64,000 nt of DNA, from positions 18,659 through 82,658 of the forward strand of contig CAYNRG010000006.1 in the NCBI GenBank assembly GCA_964399545.1. The letters run 5' to 3'. A model generated the notes under the pieces. That model did no database searches, was not told where the DNA came from, and saw only the letters and a list, made by a program, of their open reading frames with translations. The DNA comes from CAYNRG01 sp964399545 (lineage in GTDB: Bacteria > Bacillota_I > Bacilli_A > Erysipelotrichales > Erysipelotrichaceae). Position 1 is the first letter of the stretch. The number at the start of each line of letters is the position of its first letter. A program made the position numbers and the translations under genes. Below are positions 17,628 through 26,679 of the stretch, piece after piece.

Positions 17628-18260
17628 ATGGAAGAAGGAAGAATTCAATTTCAACAGTATTTAGAGAAACGGGATATTGTAGGTGCAATTCAATTTATCA
17701 AAAGTCTATTGAAACAGGGAATTGAAATGGAAGATATTTATAAATCGATGGTGGTATTAACTATGAAAGAGATAGGGTTACCGGATAATGAAGAGAAGTT
17801 TGATATTGTGACGGAGCATCTTTACTCTAATATGATTCGAACGGTTATTGAAAATTGTTTTAAACAGATTGAGGAATCGGTTACAACGAAGAAAGAGAAG
17901 ATAGTTTTGGTATGTAGTGTAGAAGGAGAGATGCACGAGCTTAGTGTAAGGGTTGCACAAGATTATTTCCGTTTAGCAGGATATTCGACTATTTTCTTAG
18001 GTTGTAATGTTCCGACAGAAGACATCTTGGAAGCAATTCAAAAATTTTCCCCCGACTATGTAGCTTTGTCTATCACAAATTTTTATTTTTTGACAAGAGT
18101 GAAAGAAGTTGTAGCATCTATTCATAGCCAAAGTCAAAGTAAAGTAATCCTTGGAGGACAAGCGGTTGAGAATAATTATGATTTTGGATTTGTAGAATGC
18201 CAAGCTGATTTTGTTGTTCGAGATTTAGAAGAAATTAAAAAATTGGAGGAATTGATATGA
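17628..18260 (+). CDS. Stand-alone cobalamin-binding protein (two-domain B12 module)
   Basis: A 210-residue protein with an N-terminal helical cap (about 1-80, with an EHLYS motif) and a Rossmann-like B12-binding domain (about 88-205). The lower-ligand motif, DxHxxG in methionine synthase, reads EMHELS here; the later LGGQAV matches the dimethylbenzimidazole-tail pocket. The layout resembles the sensor half of CarH/MerR-type regulators and corrinoid proteins, but no DNA-binding or enzymatic domain is attached. AGGAGAAAG precedes the ATG. Its stop overlaps the start of an ABC permease gene (ATGA). Whether it senses or carries a corrinoid is inference. Confidence 0.85.
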   Translation: MEEGRIQFQQYLEKRDIVGAIQFIKSLLKQGIEMEDIYKSMVVLTMKEIGLPDNEEKFDIVTEHLYSNMIRTVIENCFKQIEESVTTKKEKIVLVCSVEGEMHELSVRVAQDYFRLAGYSTIFLGCNVPTEDILEAIQKFSPDYVALSITNFYFLTRVKEVVASIHSQSQSKVILGGQAVENNYDFGFVECQADFVVRDLEEIKKLEELI

Positions 18261-19390
18261 AATTATCTTTTCAAATTGCATGGAAATTTTTAACTTCTTC
18301 TAAAGCACAAACAGTTTTGATTATTACAGGAATTGCGATAGGAATTTCGGTTCAGTTATTTATTGCTTTGTTGATTCAAGGGTTACAAAAAGATTTAATT
18401 CAAACTACGATTGGAAGTAGTTCACAAATTACAATTGAAGAAAAAGATGAGACAATAAAAATGGATGATCCGATAATTGAGAAGTTGGAGGAAGAAGAGC
18501 GGTTGAGTATTGTTTCATTAGTTCTTCAAAAAGATGCTTTTTTATCGGTGAGTGAACAAGATTATACTGTATTAGTCCGTGGTATTCAGTTTGATAAGAA
18601 ACAGGATTTGGCACAATTAGAAGATAAATTGATTGAAGGGCGACTACCGCTTGAAGATAATGAAATTATCCTTGGACAGTTTTTTGATGAAATCAATCTT
18701 GAAGATGTTGTTGAAATACAATCCTTTGAAAAAGAACCTATTTCTATGAAGGTTGTGGGTATTTTTGATTTTGGTAATGCAACAGTGAATGAAAAACAAG
18801 TGTATACAAACTTAAAAACTTTACAACGATATTTACAATTAGAGAATCAAGTGAGTTCTATTGAGATGCAACTGGTAGATATCTTTTCTAGCCGACAAGT
18901 TAAAGAAGAGCTGGATATACCCCAACAGTTTACGGTGACAACATGGGAAGAGAGCAATGCATCTCTTTTATCAGCCTTGAGTAGTCAGAGCTTATCATCA
19001 GTGATTATTCAAGTGTTTGTTGTAATTTCAGTAGCATTGGGAATTAGTTCAGTTCTTATCGTGAGTGTTACTCAGAAATCAAAGCAAATTGGAATTTTAA
19101 AAGCGATGGGATTAAATAATAATGGCGTTAGTCTAGTTTTTGTAGCACAAGGATTAATTTTAGGAGTTTTAGGCAGTGTGATGGGGATAATTTTGGGATT
19201 TGGGTTACTTGAAGCATTTTCAAGATTTGCAGTGGATGAGGCTGGAAATAGTATCATTACAATTTATTACACACTATCCTCCTTCACCATATCGATGCTT
19301 GTAGGAGTCCTTTCTGCAGTGGTAGCTTCATTAATTCCAGCACAAAAGTCCAAGAAATTGACTGTCATGGAGGTAATTAACAATGGCTAA
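18257..19390 (+). CDS. ABC transporter permease, MacB/FtsX type
   Basis: A 377-residue permease with one N-terminal membrane helix (about 20-42), a large extracytoplasmic domain (about 45-240, MacB-like) and three C-terminal helices with the FtsX-family signature SVTQKSKQIGILKAMG. Such permeases work as mechanotransmitters or in lipoprotein and macrolide export rather than nutrient uptake. It overlaps the B12-binding gene by 4 bp and the ATPase gene by 8 bp, so the three are one operon. Confidence 0.9.
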   Translation: MKLSFQIAWKFLTSSKAQTVLIITGIAIGISVQLFIALLIQGLQKDLIQTTIGSSSQITIEEKDETIKMDDPIIEKLEEEERLSIVSLVLQKDAFLSVSEQDYTVLVRGIQFDKKQDLAQLEDKLIEGRLPLEDNEIILGQFFDEINLEDVVEIQSFEKEPISMKVVGIFDFGNATVNEKQVYTNLKTLQRYLQLENQVSSIEMQLVDIFSSRQVKEELDIPQQFTVTTWEESNASLLSALSSQSLSSVIIQVFVVISVALGISSVLIVSVTQKSKQIGILKAMGLNNNGVSLVFVAQGLILGVLGSVMGIILGFGLLEAFSRFAVDEAGNSIITIYYTLSSFTISMLVGVLSAVVASLIPAQKSKKLTVMEVINNG

Positions 19391-20075
19391 TGTAATTGAA
19401 CTTCGTAATATAGAAAAAGAATATGGATCAGTTATAAAGAATAAAGTTTTATTTGGAGTTAATTTAACGATTGAAGCAGGCGAGTTTGTAGCAATTGTAG
19501 GAGGAAGTGGAAGTGGGAAATCGACATTATTGAATATGATTGGGACTTTAGATAATCCGACAACAGGCGAGGTGTTTGTTGGGGGAGTAAATGTAAAGAA
19601 ACTAGAGAATAAGAAAATAGCCGAGTTGAGAAATAAAACTATTGGATTTATTTTTCAATTTCATCATTTACTTCCAGAACTTTCAGTTTTAGATAATGTC
19701 ATGATGCCCCATTATATTCAGGAAAAGGAATTTGATTCTCACTTAAAATCAGAGGCTATGGAGCTGTTGGATTTTGTAGGAATGAAAGAATATTCTAATC
19801 GCAATTCAAAAAACTTAAGTGGTGGTCAGCAACAGCGAGTTGCGATTGCTCGGTCATTAATGAATAAACCGGCTATTATCTTAGCGGATGAACCGACAGG
19901 TAATTTAGATTCTCTTACTACAGAAGTGGTTTATGATCTCTTTAGAAAAATTAATCGGGAGTTAAAAACAACGATGATTATTATTACCCATGATCAAAAA
20001 GTAGCTCAAAAAGCGGACCGGATTATCGAAATAAAAGATGGGAAAATTGTGAGTGATTTGAGAAAAGGGGGATAA
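19383..20075 (+). CDS. ABC transporter ATP-binding protein, MacB/LolD type
   Basis: A 230-residue ATPase with Walker A GGSGSGKST, Q-loop FQFHHLLPELSV, signature LSGGQQQRVAIARS, Walker B ILADEPTGNLD and the switch His (ITHDQ). The QFHHLLPE segment is typical of the LolD/MacB/FtsE-like group that pairs with four-helix permeases. It starts 8 bp inside the permease gene. A stem-loop covers its stop codon. Confidence 0.93.
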   Translation: MANVIELRNIEKEYGSVIKNKVLFGVNLTIEAGEFVAIVGGSGSGKSTLLNMIGTLDNPTTGEVFVGGVNVKKLENKKIAELRNKTIGFIFQFHHLLPELSVLDNVMMPHYIQEKEFDSHLKSEAMELLDFVGMKEYSNRNSKNLSGGQQQRVAIARSLMNKPAIILADEPTGNLDSLTTEVVYDLFRKINRELKTTMIIITHDQKVAQKADRIIEIKDGKIVSDLRKGG

Positions 20076-20090
20076 ATAGTCCCTTTTCTT
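20061..20090 (+). terminator. Possible terminator after the ABC operon
   Basis: A perfect 9-bp stem (AGAAAAGGG with CCCTTTTCT) spans the stop codon, but the following T tract is poor (TGAAAT), so termination may be partial. Confidence 0.5.
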
Positions 20091-20145
20091 GAAATATTTG
20101 AAGAGATAAAGTAAAATAAGTAGGGTTAACAAAGAAGGTGGAAGA

Positions 20146-21777
20146 ATGAAAGATATAATTTATGTAGTGGGGCATAGAAATCCAGATTCGGATTCGATTT
20201 GCTCAGCGTTAGCTTATGCGCATTTAAAAAATGAGTTAAAAGAAGAGGCGATTGCGTGCCGTTTAGGTCCCCTCAACGAGGAGACTAAGTATATTTTAAG
20301 AAAGTTTAATTTTGAGAATCCTTTATTATTGCAAGATGCTCGCAGCCAATTAAAAGATATTGCTATTGATGATGCGACTATCGTGGATAACTCGAGCACA
20401 ATTAATGAAGCTTGGAAAGAGATGTTGGGCGCAGGTAACCGTAGTTTATGTGTAGTTAATCAAGATAAAAATTTAGTTGGAGTTATATCGACATCTAATT
20501 TAGCGATGATGAGATTGATGAAACCTGAAGAAGTTCAGGAACTTATGCAGACAGCAACATTAAAAGGTATTGCAAAGACGGTAGGTGGAGAGTTAGTTGT
20601 AGACTCTAGTCAATTCGAGAGTAATGGTAAGGTTGTTATAGTAACCATGAAAGATCGAGATAATTTTGCGGATGAGATTAAAGGAAGTATTTGTGTTCTT
20701 TCAGACAATGATGAGAAACAAAAGCAATTGATTGATTTAGGTGCAGTTTGTTTGTTGATTACTTATGGGAAAAAGGTGAGTGATGAAGTTAAAAAAATTG
20801 CATTTGAAAAGGGTTGTGCAATTATCGAAACAGATAAAGATACTATGGGAGTGTCTAAGGTGATTAATGAATCTTTTTCAGTGGAAAAGATGATGACACA
20901 GTCACCAATTACTTATCGCTATGATGAATATGTTGATGATGTTGCAAAAAAGATGATGAATACTCGTTTCAGAAGCTATCCGGTTTTGGATGAAGAGGGA
21001 AAATTAGTTGGAGCTGTTTCACGTTTCCACTTACTGAATCATCAGAAGAAACGTTTTGTTTTAGTAGATCATAGTGCTAAGAACCAATCTATTAAAAATA
21101 TAGATCAAGCACACATTGAAGAGATTATTGATCATCATCATATAGGAAATATTGAGACAGATCATCCGATTTATTATCGTAATCAGCGTTGTGGATGTAC
21201 CTCTACAATTATTGCGAAGATGTATCAAGAAAATGGAGTTATCCCTCCTAAGGAAATTGCTGGGCTAATGGTCAGTGCGATTATTTCAGATACTCTACAT
21301 TTCAAATCAGCAACAACTACCGAATTAGATCGAGTGACGGCTAAGTGGCTTGCTGAAATTGCGGAGTTAAACATAGAGGAATATGCGATGGAGATGCTAG
21401 GTGCTTCAGTAGCCTTAATTGATGCAACACCAACTCAAATTTTAAATCGCGACTTGAAAAAGTATGAAATTGGTCGCTATCGTATTGCGGTAGGACAAAC
21501 CAATTATCAAAATATTGAGGATCTGCAAGCGATTCTTCCTGAATTTAGGGAAAATTTGGAGAAGGAGCAAGAGGGTAAAAAAGTTGATTTGCTTGTGATG
21601 ATGTTTACTCATGTGATGGCAGAAGGAAGTATGCTAGTATATACAGGACCACTATCTTATATTATGGAAAGCTTGGTTGAAACTCATTTCGATGAGCATT
21701 CAGGCTATGATCAAAACATTATTTCGAGAAAACAGCAATTATTACCTAAATTATCATTACTATTAAAAAATATGTAA
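20146..21777 (+). CDS. ppaC: Manganese-dependent inorganic pyrophosphatase with CBS and DRTGG domains
   Basis: A 543-residue family II pyrophosphatase that hydrolyses PPi. The catalytic DHH part is split by a regulatory insert: N-terminal GHRNPDSDS motif, first CBS repeat (about 75-130), DRTGG domain (about 140-240), second CBS repeat (about 250-305), then DHHHIGNI and the C-terminal DHHA2 region. CBS-containing PPases are inhibited by AMP/ADP, and the DRTGG versions are activated by diadenosine polyphosphates. The AAGAAGG site precedes the ATG. It appears monocistronic, with a terminator after it. Confidence 0.95.
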   Translation: MKDIIYVVGHRNPDSDSICSALAYAHLKNELKEEAIACRLGPLNEETKYILRKFNFENPLLLQDARSQLKDIAIDDATIVDNSSTINEAWKEMLGAGNRSLCVVNQDKNLVGVISTSNLAMMRLMKPEEVQELMQTATLKGIAKTVGGELVVDSSQFESNGKVVIVTMKDRDNFADEIKGSICVLSDNDEKQKQLIDLGAVCLLITYGKKVSDEVKKIAFEKGCAIIETDKDTMGVSKVINESFSVEKMMTQSPITYRYDEYVDDVAKKMMNTRFRSYPVLDEEGKLVGAVSRFHLLNHQKKRFVLVDHSAKNQSIKNIDQAHIEEIIDHHHIGNIETDHPIYYRNQRCGCTSTIIAKMYQENGVIPPKEIAGLMVSAIISDTLHFKSATTTELDRVTAKWLAEIAELNIEEYAMEMLGASVALIDATPTQILNRDLKKYEIGRYRIAVGQTNYQNIEDLQAILPEFRENLEKEQEGKKVDLLVMMFTHVMAEGSMLVYTGPLSYIMESLVETHFDEHSGYDQNIISRKQQLLPKLSLLLKNM

Positions 21778-21784
21778 GGAAAAG

Positions 21785-21812
21785 AGTGTTCTGAAGAGAG
21801 CACTTTTATTTT
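21785..21812 (+). terminator. Intrinsic terminator after ppaC
   Basis: An 8-bp stem (AGTGTTCT with AGAGCACT, one G-T pair) with a GAAG loop is followed by TTTATTTTAT. Confidence 0.8.
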
Positions 21813-21830
21813 ATGAACACATGAAAATTG

Positions 21831-21880
21831 TTACATACAAAAATGTAAGAGAATTACAAAAAATATGAAATTTTTTACAT
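21831..21880 (+). promoter_or_regulatory. TTACAT/ATGTAA repeats upstream of the opp promoter
   Basis: TTACAT (21831-21836) and ATGTAA (21843-21848) form an inverted repeat with a 6-bp spacer. Further TTACA copies occur at 21854-21858, 21875-21879 and within the promoter spacer at 21901. The cluster sits directly upstream of the -35 box, as expected for an operator. The regulator is unknown; the motif does not match CodY. Confidence 0.35.
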
Positions 21881-21886
21881 TTCTTG

Positions 21887-21915
21887 TTGACAAGTGAAAA
21901 TTACATCCTTATACT
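21887..21915 (+). promoter_or_regulatory. Strong sigma-A-type promoter of oppABCDF
   Basis: A perfect TTGACA (21887-21892) and TATACT (21910-21915) are spaced by 17 bp, 30 bp upstream of the chosen oppA start. Confidence 0.8.
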
Positions 21916-21945
21916 GTGGTTAATACCGAAGGGGGAATATGGCAA

Positions 21946-23589
21946 ATGAGAAATGTAAAAAAAGGTATTGTAGCACTATTAGTATTGTTATTGGTTAGCG
22001 GATGTTCAAGTGGAAAGAGCGATTCAGGTAATGGCTCAACAGCAGATCCATCAGCGAAAACAGACAAAAATAAAGTAGTTGTTGCAACGGATACCGATTT
22101 ATCTTCAATGGACTTACACGTAGCGACAGATGGAACTTCGTTTGAAGCTGCTACACTAGGATTCGCAGGATTAACAGAGTTAGACAAGAATAATCAACCA
22201 ATCCCAGATTTAGCAAAAAGTTGGGAAGTTAATGAAGAGGGAACAGTATATACCTTTCATTTAGTAGATTCCAAGTGGTCAAATGGACAAGAAGTTACAG
22301 CAGATGATTTTGTTTATGGTTGGAGAAGAATTTTAACTGCAGAAGTAGCTAGTGAATATGGATTTATTATGTCTGTAGTTGGTCTTAAAAATGCCGATGC
22401 AGTAAAAAATGGTGAAGTAGCTCCAGAAGAGTTAGGGATTAAGGCAATTGATAGCAAGACATTAGAAGTGACGTTGGATCAGCCGTGTGATTTCTTTCTA
22501 GGACTTTTAGCATTTCCAAGCTTTTTCCCATTAAATCAAGAGTTTGTAGAAGCGCAAGGGAATCAATATGCGACAACACCAGATAAGATGATTTACAGTG
22601 GACCATATGTAATGACAGCATGGACACCTGGAAGTGGATATAGTTTTAAGAAAAATCCAGAATACTTCCAAGCAGATAAAATTGATATGGAAGAAATTGA
22701 ATTTAAATTTATCCAAGATTCTCAAACAGCAATGTTAGAGTATCAATCTGGAAATATTGATGTTGTGAAGCTGAGTGGAGAAATGGTCGATGCATATAAA
22801 ACAGACCAAGGATTTACTAATCGCCTGCAAGGGTACTTGTGGTTCTTATCATTAAATTTTGAAGTAGCAGAATTAGATAATCTTAACTTACGTAAAGCTA
22901 TCGGTCATGCTGTGGACCGAGAAACTATTGCAGAATTTGTACTTAAAGATGGATCAATCGCAGCAGAGGGAATTATACCAGTTTTATTAGCAACAGGACC
23001 AGATGGAAAAGATTTCCGTGAAACAGCAGGGAAGGTTGTTGAGTATAATCCAGAAAAAGCTGCAGAGTACTACGAAGCGGCAAAAGGTGAGCTTGGAAAA
23101 GATGTAACTTTAGAATTATTGTATGAGGATACTGAAGCAAGTAAAGCTGTTGCTGAGTATATTCAAAATAATCTAGAAGAAAACTGTCCAGGGTTGAGCG
23201 TACAATTAAATAGCAAACCTAAAAAAGCGCGTCTTCAATTGCAACGTGAAGGAGATTACCAGTTAGCTCTTCATCGTTGGGGTCCAGATTATGCGGATCC
23301 ACAAACGTATTTGGAGTTATTCTTGACTGGTGCTGTAAATAACTATGGTAAATATGAAGGAACAGAATATGATTCTTTAGTGAACGAAGGGATTTCAGGC
23401 GAGTCTTCAGTAGATTCTCAAAAACGTTGGGAACTATTCTTAGAAGCTGAAAAAGTTTTACTAGAACAAGATGCAGCAGTAGTTCCAATCTATCAAAATG
23501 GAGGCGCAATGATGATTAATCCAGAGATTGAAGGGATTGAATTCCATAGTGCAGGAGTAGATAACTATCGACATATAAAACAGAAATAG
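21946..23589 (+). CDS. oppA: Oligopeptide ABC transporter substrate-binding lipoprotein
   Basis: A 547-residue SBP_bac_5 family lipoprotein that captures oligopeptides outside the cell. The signal peptide ends in lipobox LVSGC, followed by a Ser/Gly/Asp-rich linker. Family motifs include GWRRILTAE, SGPYVMTAW and WGPDYADPQTYL. The start at 21946 has AAGGGGGA nine bases upstream; an in-frame GTG at 21916 overlaps the promoter. A stem-loop after the stop probably reduces expression of the downstream transporter genes relative to oppA, a common arrangement. Confidence 0.95.
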   Translation: MRNVKKGIVALLVLLLVSGCSSGKSDSGNGSTADPSAKTDKNKVVVATDTDLSSMDLHVATDGTSFEAATLGFAGLTELDKNNQPIPDLAKSWEVNEEGTVYTFHLVDSKWSNGQEVTADDFVYGWRRILTAEVASEYGFIMSVVGLKNADAVKNGEVAPEELGIKAIDSKTLEVTLDQPCDFFLGLLAFPSFFPLNQEFVEAQGNQYATTPDKMIYSGPYVMTAWTPGSGYSFKKNPEYFQADKIDMEEIEFKFIQDSQTAMLEYQSGNIDVVKLSGEMVDAYKTDQGFTNRLQGYLWFLSLNFEVAELDNLNLRKAIGHAVDRETIAEFVLKDGSIAAEGIIPVLLATGPDGKDFRETAGKVVEYNPEKAAEYYEAAKGELGKDVTLELLYEDTEASKAVAEYIQNNLEENCPGLSVQLNSKPKKARLQLQREGDYQLALHRWGPDYADPQTYLELFLTGAVNNYGKYEGTEYDSLVNEGISGESSVDSQKRWELFLEAEKVLLEQDAAVVPIYQNGGAMMINPEIEGIEFHSAGVDNYRHIKQK

Positions 23590-23613
23590 AGTGAGCATTC
23601 GCTCTATTTTCTT
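23585..23613 (+). terminator. Terminator or attenuator between oppA and oppB
   Basis: A 9-bp stem (AATAGAGTG with CGCTCTATT) with an AGCATT loop is followed by TTTTCTT. With oppB 18 bp downstream and no obvious promoter between, it likely allows partial read-through. Confidence 0.7.
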
Positions 23614-23630
23614 AAAGAAGGGGGAGTCAT

Positions 23631-24566
23631 ATGAGTAAGTATATTTTAAAAAGACTTTTAATTAGTCTGGCGACATTAGTGGTCATTCTATTCGTCTTGT
23701 TTTTGATGTTGGAGTTTATGCCAGGGTCACCATTTAATGATGAAAAAATTACGGAAACTCAGAGAGCTTTGCTGAACGTAAAATATGGATTAGATCAACC
23801 ATTTTTTATTCGTTTCTTTAATTATGCAAAAAATATGTTACAAGGAGATTTTGGGGTTTCCTATGTAATTAATAAAAATTTTCCTGTAAGTTTAATGGTG
23901 GTGGATCGCTTAGTAGTGACTGTTCGTATTGGACTTCAAGCAATGATGTTAGGGAGTTTAATTGGATTAGCTTTAGGTGTTATTGCTGCTTTGAATCATA
24001 ATACATGGATTGATACTTTATGCTCTGCTGTATCAGTTTTGGGAGTAAGCGTTCCATCCTATGTTTTTGCATTGGGATTAGCTTATTTTGTTGGGTATCA
24101 ATTAAGATGGTTTCCAATTTTATATAATGTGAATGCTCCAGGGATGTCTTCTGTATTACCAACGGCTGCATTATCTTTATTTACGATTGCCAATATTGCG
24201 CGGTTTACACGTTCTGAAATGATTGATGTATTAAATTCAGAGTATATTCAATTAGCAAAGGCAAAGGGGATTAAAGATTGGAAATTAATTATTAAGCATG
24301 CACTACGGAATACGTTAATTCCAATTATTACAGTAATGGGGCCATTACTAGTAGGACTTTTAACGGGCTCAATGGTTATTGAAAAAATATTTGCTATACC
24401 AGGTTTAGGATCGTTAATGGTGAATGCGATTCAAACAAATGATTACAATGTAGTCATTACCTGTGCATTTATTTATTCAGCCTTGTATATTTTCACGATG
24501 CTAATCGTTGATGTTTTATATGGTGTAATTGACCCACGAGTACGGGTAGCGAAAGGGGGTAAATAG
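23631..24566 (+). CDS. oppB: Oligopeptide ABC transporter permease OppB
   Basis: A 311-residue permease with six membrane helices. The first helix is close to the N-terminus, the extracytoplasmic segment contains LDQPFFIRFFNYAKNM, and the EAA loop that contacts the ATPases reads EYIQLAKAKGIKDWKLI. AAGGGGGAG precedes the ATG. It forms the pore with OppC. Confidence 0.95.
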   Translation: MSKYILKRLLISLATLVVILFVLFLMLEFMPGSPFNDEKITETQRALLNVKYGLDQPFFIRFFNYAKNMLQGDFGVSYVINKNFPVSLMVVDRLVVTVRIGLQAMMLGSLIGLALGVIAALNHNTWIDTLCSAVSVLGVSVPSYVFALGLAYFVGYQLRWFPILYNVNAPGMSSVLPTAALSLFTIANIARFTRSEMIDVLNSEYIQLAKAKGIKDWKLIIKHALRNTLIPIITVMGPLLVGLLTGSMVIEKIFAIPGLGSLMVNAIQTNDYNVVITCAFIYSALYIFTMLIVDVLYGVIDPRVRVAKGGK

Positions 24567-24568
24567 GC

Positions 24569-25576
24569 ATGGCGGAAAAAATTTATACAGAAGATCAATT
24601 TCAACTAGCCCATGAACAAGGAGCTCCCTTAGTTGATAAAATTTATGAAACATCCTCGTATGCTAAGGATGTATGGACGAGTTTTAAGAAAAATAAAGGA
24701 GCAGTTGTAGGTGGATTGATTATTCTCTTTATTATTCTCATGGCAGTGATAGGTCCTAGCATGAATTCGCATACCTATAAATCGATTACGATTCAACATG
24801 CCTCCTTGACACCAAGAATTCCTATTCTAGAAAATATCGGTATTTTTGATGGGAATTATCAAGGAGCTAGTCAATATGTACAACGTGGGATAGAGGATGT
24901 TTATTATTGGTTTGGGACAGATACTCAAGGAAGAGATCTTTTCACAAGAGTTTGGGAAGGAACTAGAATTTCGTTGATTATTGCTTTTTCAGCAGTTATT
25001 ATTGATATCTTTATAGGGATGATTTATGGATTAATTTCAGGATATTTCGGTGGGAAAGTAGATATGGTAATGCAACGGTTTGCGGAGGTTTTAAACGGAA
25101 TTCCGACATTAGTTGTTGTGACTCTACTTGGATTAATTTTGCCATCTGGCATTATGTCTATTATCTTTGCTTTAATGATTACAGGATGGATTGGGATGAG
25201 TAGAATTGCTCGAGCTCAAGTTCTTAAGTTAAAAGAACAAGAATTTATTTTAGCGTCAAAAACATTAGGAGCAAAAGATTTTGCTATTATTTTTAAAGAT
25301 ATTTTACCAAATATTTTTGGTCAAATTATTATTGTAAGTATGTTTTCAATACCTAATGCAATCTTTACAGAAGCTTTCTTGTCTTTTGTTGGATTAGGAG
25401 TTCCAGCACCGATGGCTTCTTTGGGGTCATTGATTTCAGAAGGGTATAAATCGTTGACAATTTACCCACATATGATTGCAAGTTCAATTATTGTTTTAGC
25501 ATTATTAATGCTTTCGTTTAACTTATTTGCAGATGGGTTGCGCGATGCGTTTGATCCAAAAATGAAACAGATGTAA
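24569..25576 (+). CDS. oppC: Oligopeptide ABC transporter permease OppC
   Basis: A 335-residue permease, six membrane helices, with the N-terminal OppC_N region and the sequence WFGTDTQGRDLFTRVWEGTR that is characteristic of OppC/DppC. The EAA loop reads EFILASKTLGAKDFAII. It begins 2 bp after oppB and pairs with it. Confidence 0.95.
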   Translation: MAEKIYTEDQFQLAHEQGAPLVDKIYETSSYAKDVWTSFKKNKGAVVGGLIILFIILMAVIGPSMNSHTYKSITIQHASLTPRIPILENIGIFDGNYQGASQYVQRGIEDVYYWFGTDTQGRDLFTRVWEGTRISLIIAFSAVIIDIFIGMIYGLISGYFGGKVDMVMQRFAEVLNGIPTLVVVTLLGLILPSGIMSIIFALMITGWIGMSRIARAQVLKLKEQEFILASKTLGAKDFAIIFKDILPNIFGQIIIVSMFSIPNAIFTEAFLSFVGLGVPAPMASLGSLISEGYKSLTIYPHMIASSIIVLALLMLSFNLFADGLRDAFDPKMKQM

Positions 25577-25590
25577 GGAGGAATTGACAA

Positions 25591-26679
25591 ATGACAGAGG
25601 TAAATAAAAAAGAACGTATTTTATCTATTCGAGATTTGAGTATTTCCTTTGAAACAGGATCTGGGATTGTAAATGCAATTCGAGGAGTTCGACTAGATTT
25701 ATTTCGTGGTGAAACGATTGCGATTGTGGGCGAGTCAGGATCTGGAAAGTCGGTAACAGTGAAAGCAATCATGGGAATTTTAAGTAGCAATGGGAAAATA
25801 GATAGTGGGAACATTATCTTTAGTTATAAAGAAAAAGATCAAGAAAAAAGTGTAGATTTAACTCAAATGACTTCAAAGCAAATTCGTTACCAAATTTGTG
25901 GTAAGAAAATAGCGATGGTTTTTCAAGATCCAATGACATCATTGAATCCAACAATGACTATTGGAAAGCAGATTATGGAAGGAATGTTGGAACATGAAAA
26001 AATCTCTAAAAATGAGGCAAAGAAAAGAGTCCTGGATTTATTAGAGATGGTTGGGATTGAATCTCCTGAGAAGCGGTTGAAGCAATATCCTCATCAATTA
26101 TCAGGTGGAATGAGACAGCGGGTGGTTATAGCAATTGCTTTGGCTTGTGATCCGGATATTTTGATTTGTGATGAACCAACAACAGCACTAGATGTAACAA
26201 TCCAAGCAAAAATTTTGGAGTTAATTAAAGAGATTCAAGCGAAGAAAAATTTATCCGTTATTTATATTACCCATGATTTAGGTGTGGTTGCGAAGGTTGC
26301 TGATTATGTAGCGGTAATGTATGCTGGAAAGATTATTGAAAAAGGAAATATTAATGAAATTTTCTACGACCCTCGTCATCCCTATACATGGGGATTGTTG
26401 AGTAGTATGCCAGATGTAGATACCGATGCAGAGAGGTTATTTGCAATTCCAGGATCACCTCCAAATTTATTGGAGAAGGTTGTTGGAGATGCATTTGCAC
26501 CGCGAAATCCGTATGCATTGAAAATTGATTTTGAAGAAGAACCGCCACAGTTTGATGTAGGCGGACAGCATCGAGTAAGTACATGGCTATGTCATCCTAA
26601 TGCTCCAAAAATTGAGATGCCGGAGCAACTAAAAGTGAGAATCAAAAAAATGAAGGAGGAAAATGAGTATGCAAAATAA
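25591..26679 (+). CDS. oppD: Oligopeptide ABC transporter ATP-binding protein OppD
   Basis: A 362-residue ATPase with Walker A GESGSGKS, Q-loop FQDPMTSLNP, signature LSGGMRQR, Walker B LICDEPTTALD and switch His ITHDLG. The C-terminal oligopeptide/dipeptide domain follows (GSPPNLLEK), with a single cysteine in WLCHPNAP; the CxxxxxC iron-sulfur motif seen in many OppD proteins is incomplete here. AAGGAGG precedes the ATG. Confidence 0.94.
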   Translation: MTEVNKKERILSIRDLSISFETGSGIVNAIRGVRLDLFRGETIAIVGESGSGKSVTVKAIMGILSSNGKIDSGNIIFSYKEKDQEKSVDLTQMTSKQIRYQICGKKIAMVFQDPMTSLNPTMTIGKQIMEGMLEHEKISKNEAKKRVLDLLEMVGIESPEKRLKQYPHQLSGGMRQRVVIAIALACDPDILICDEPTTALDVTIQAKILELIKEIQAKKNLSVIYITHDLGVVAKVADYVAVMYAGKIIEKGNINEIFYDPRHPYTWGLLSSMPDVDTDAERLFAIPGSPPNLLEKVVGDAFAPRNPYALKIDFEEEPPQFDVGGQHRVSTWLCHPNAPKIEMPEQLKVRIKKMKEENEYAK

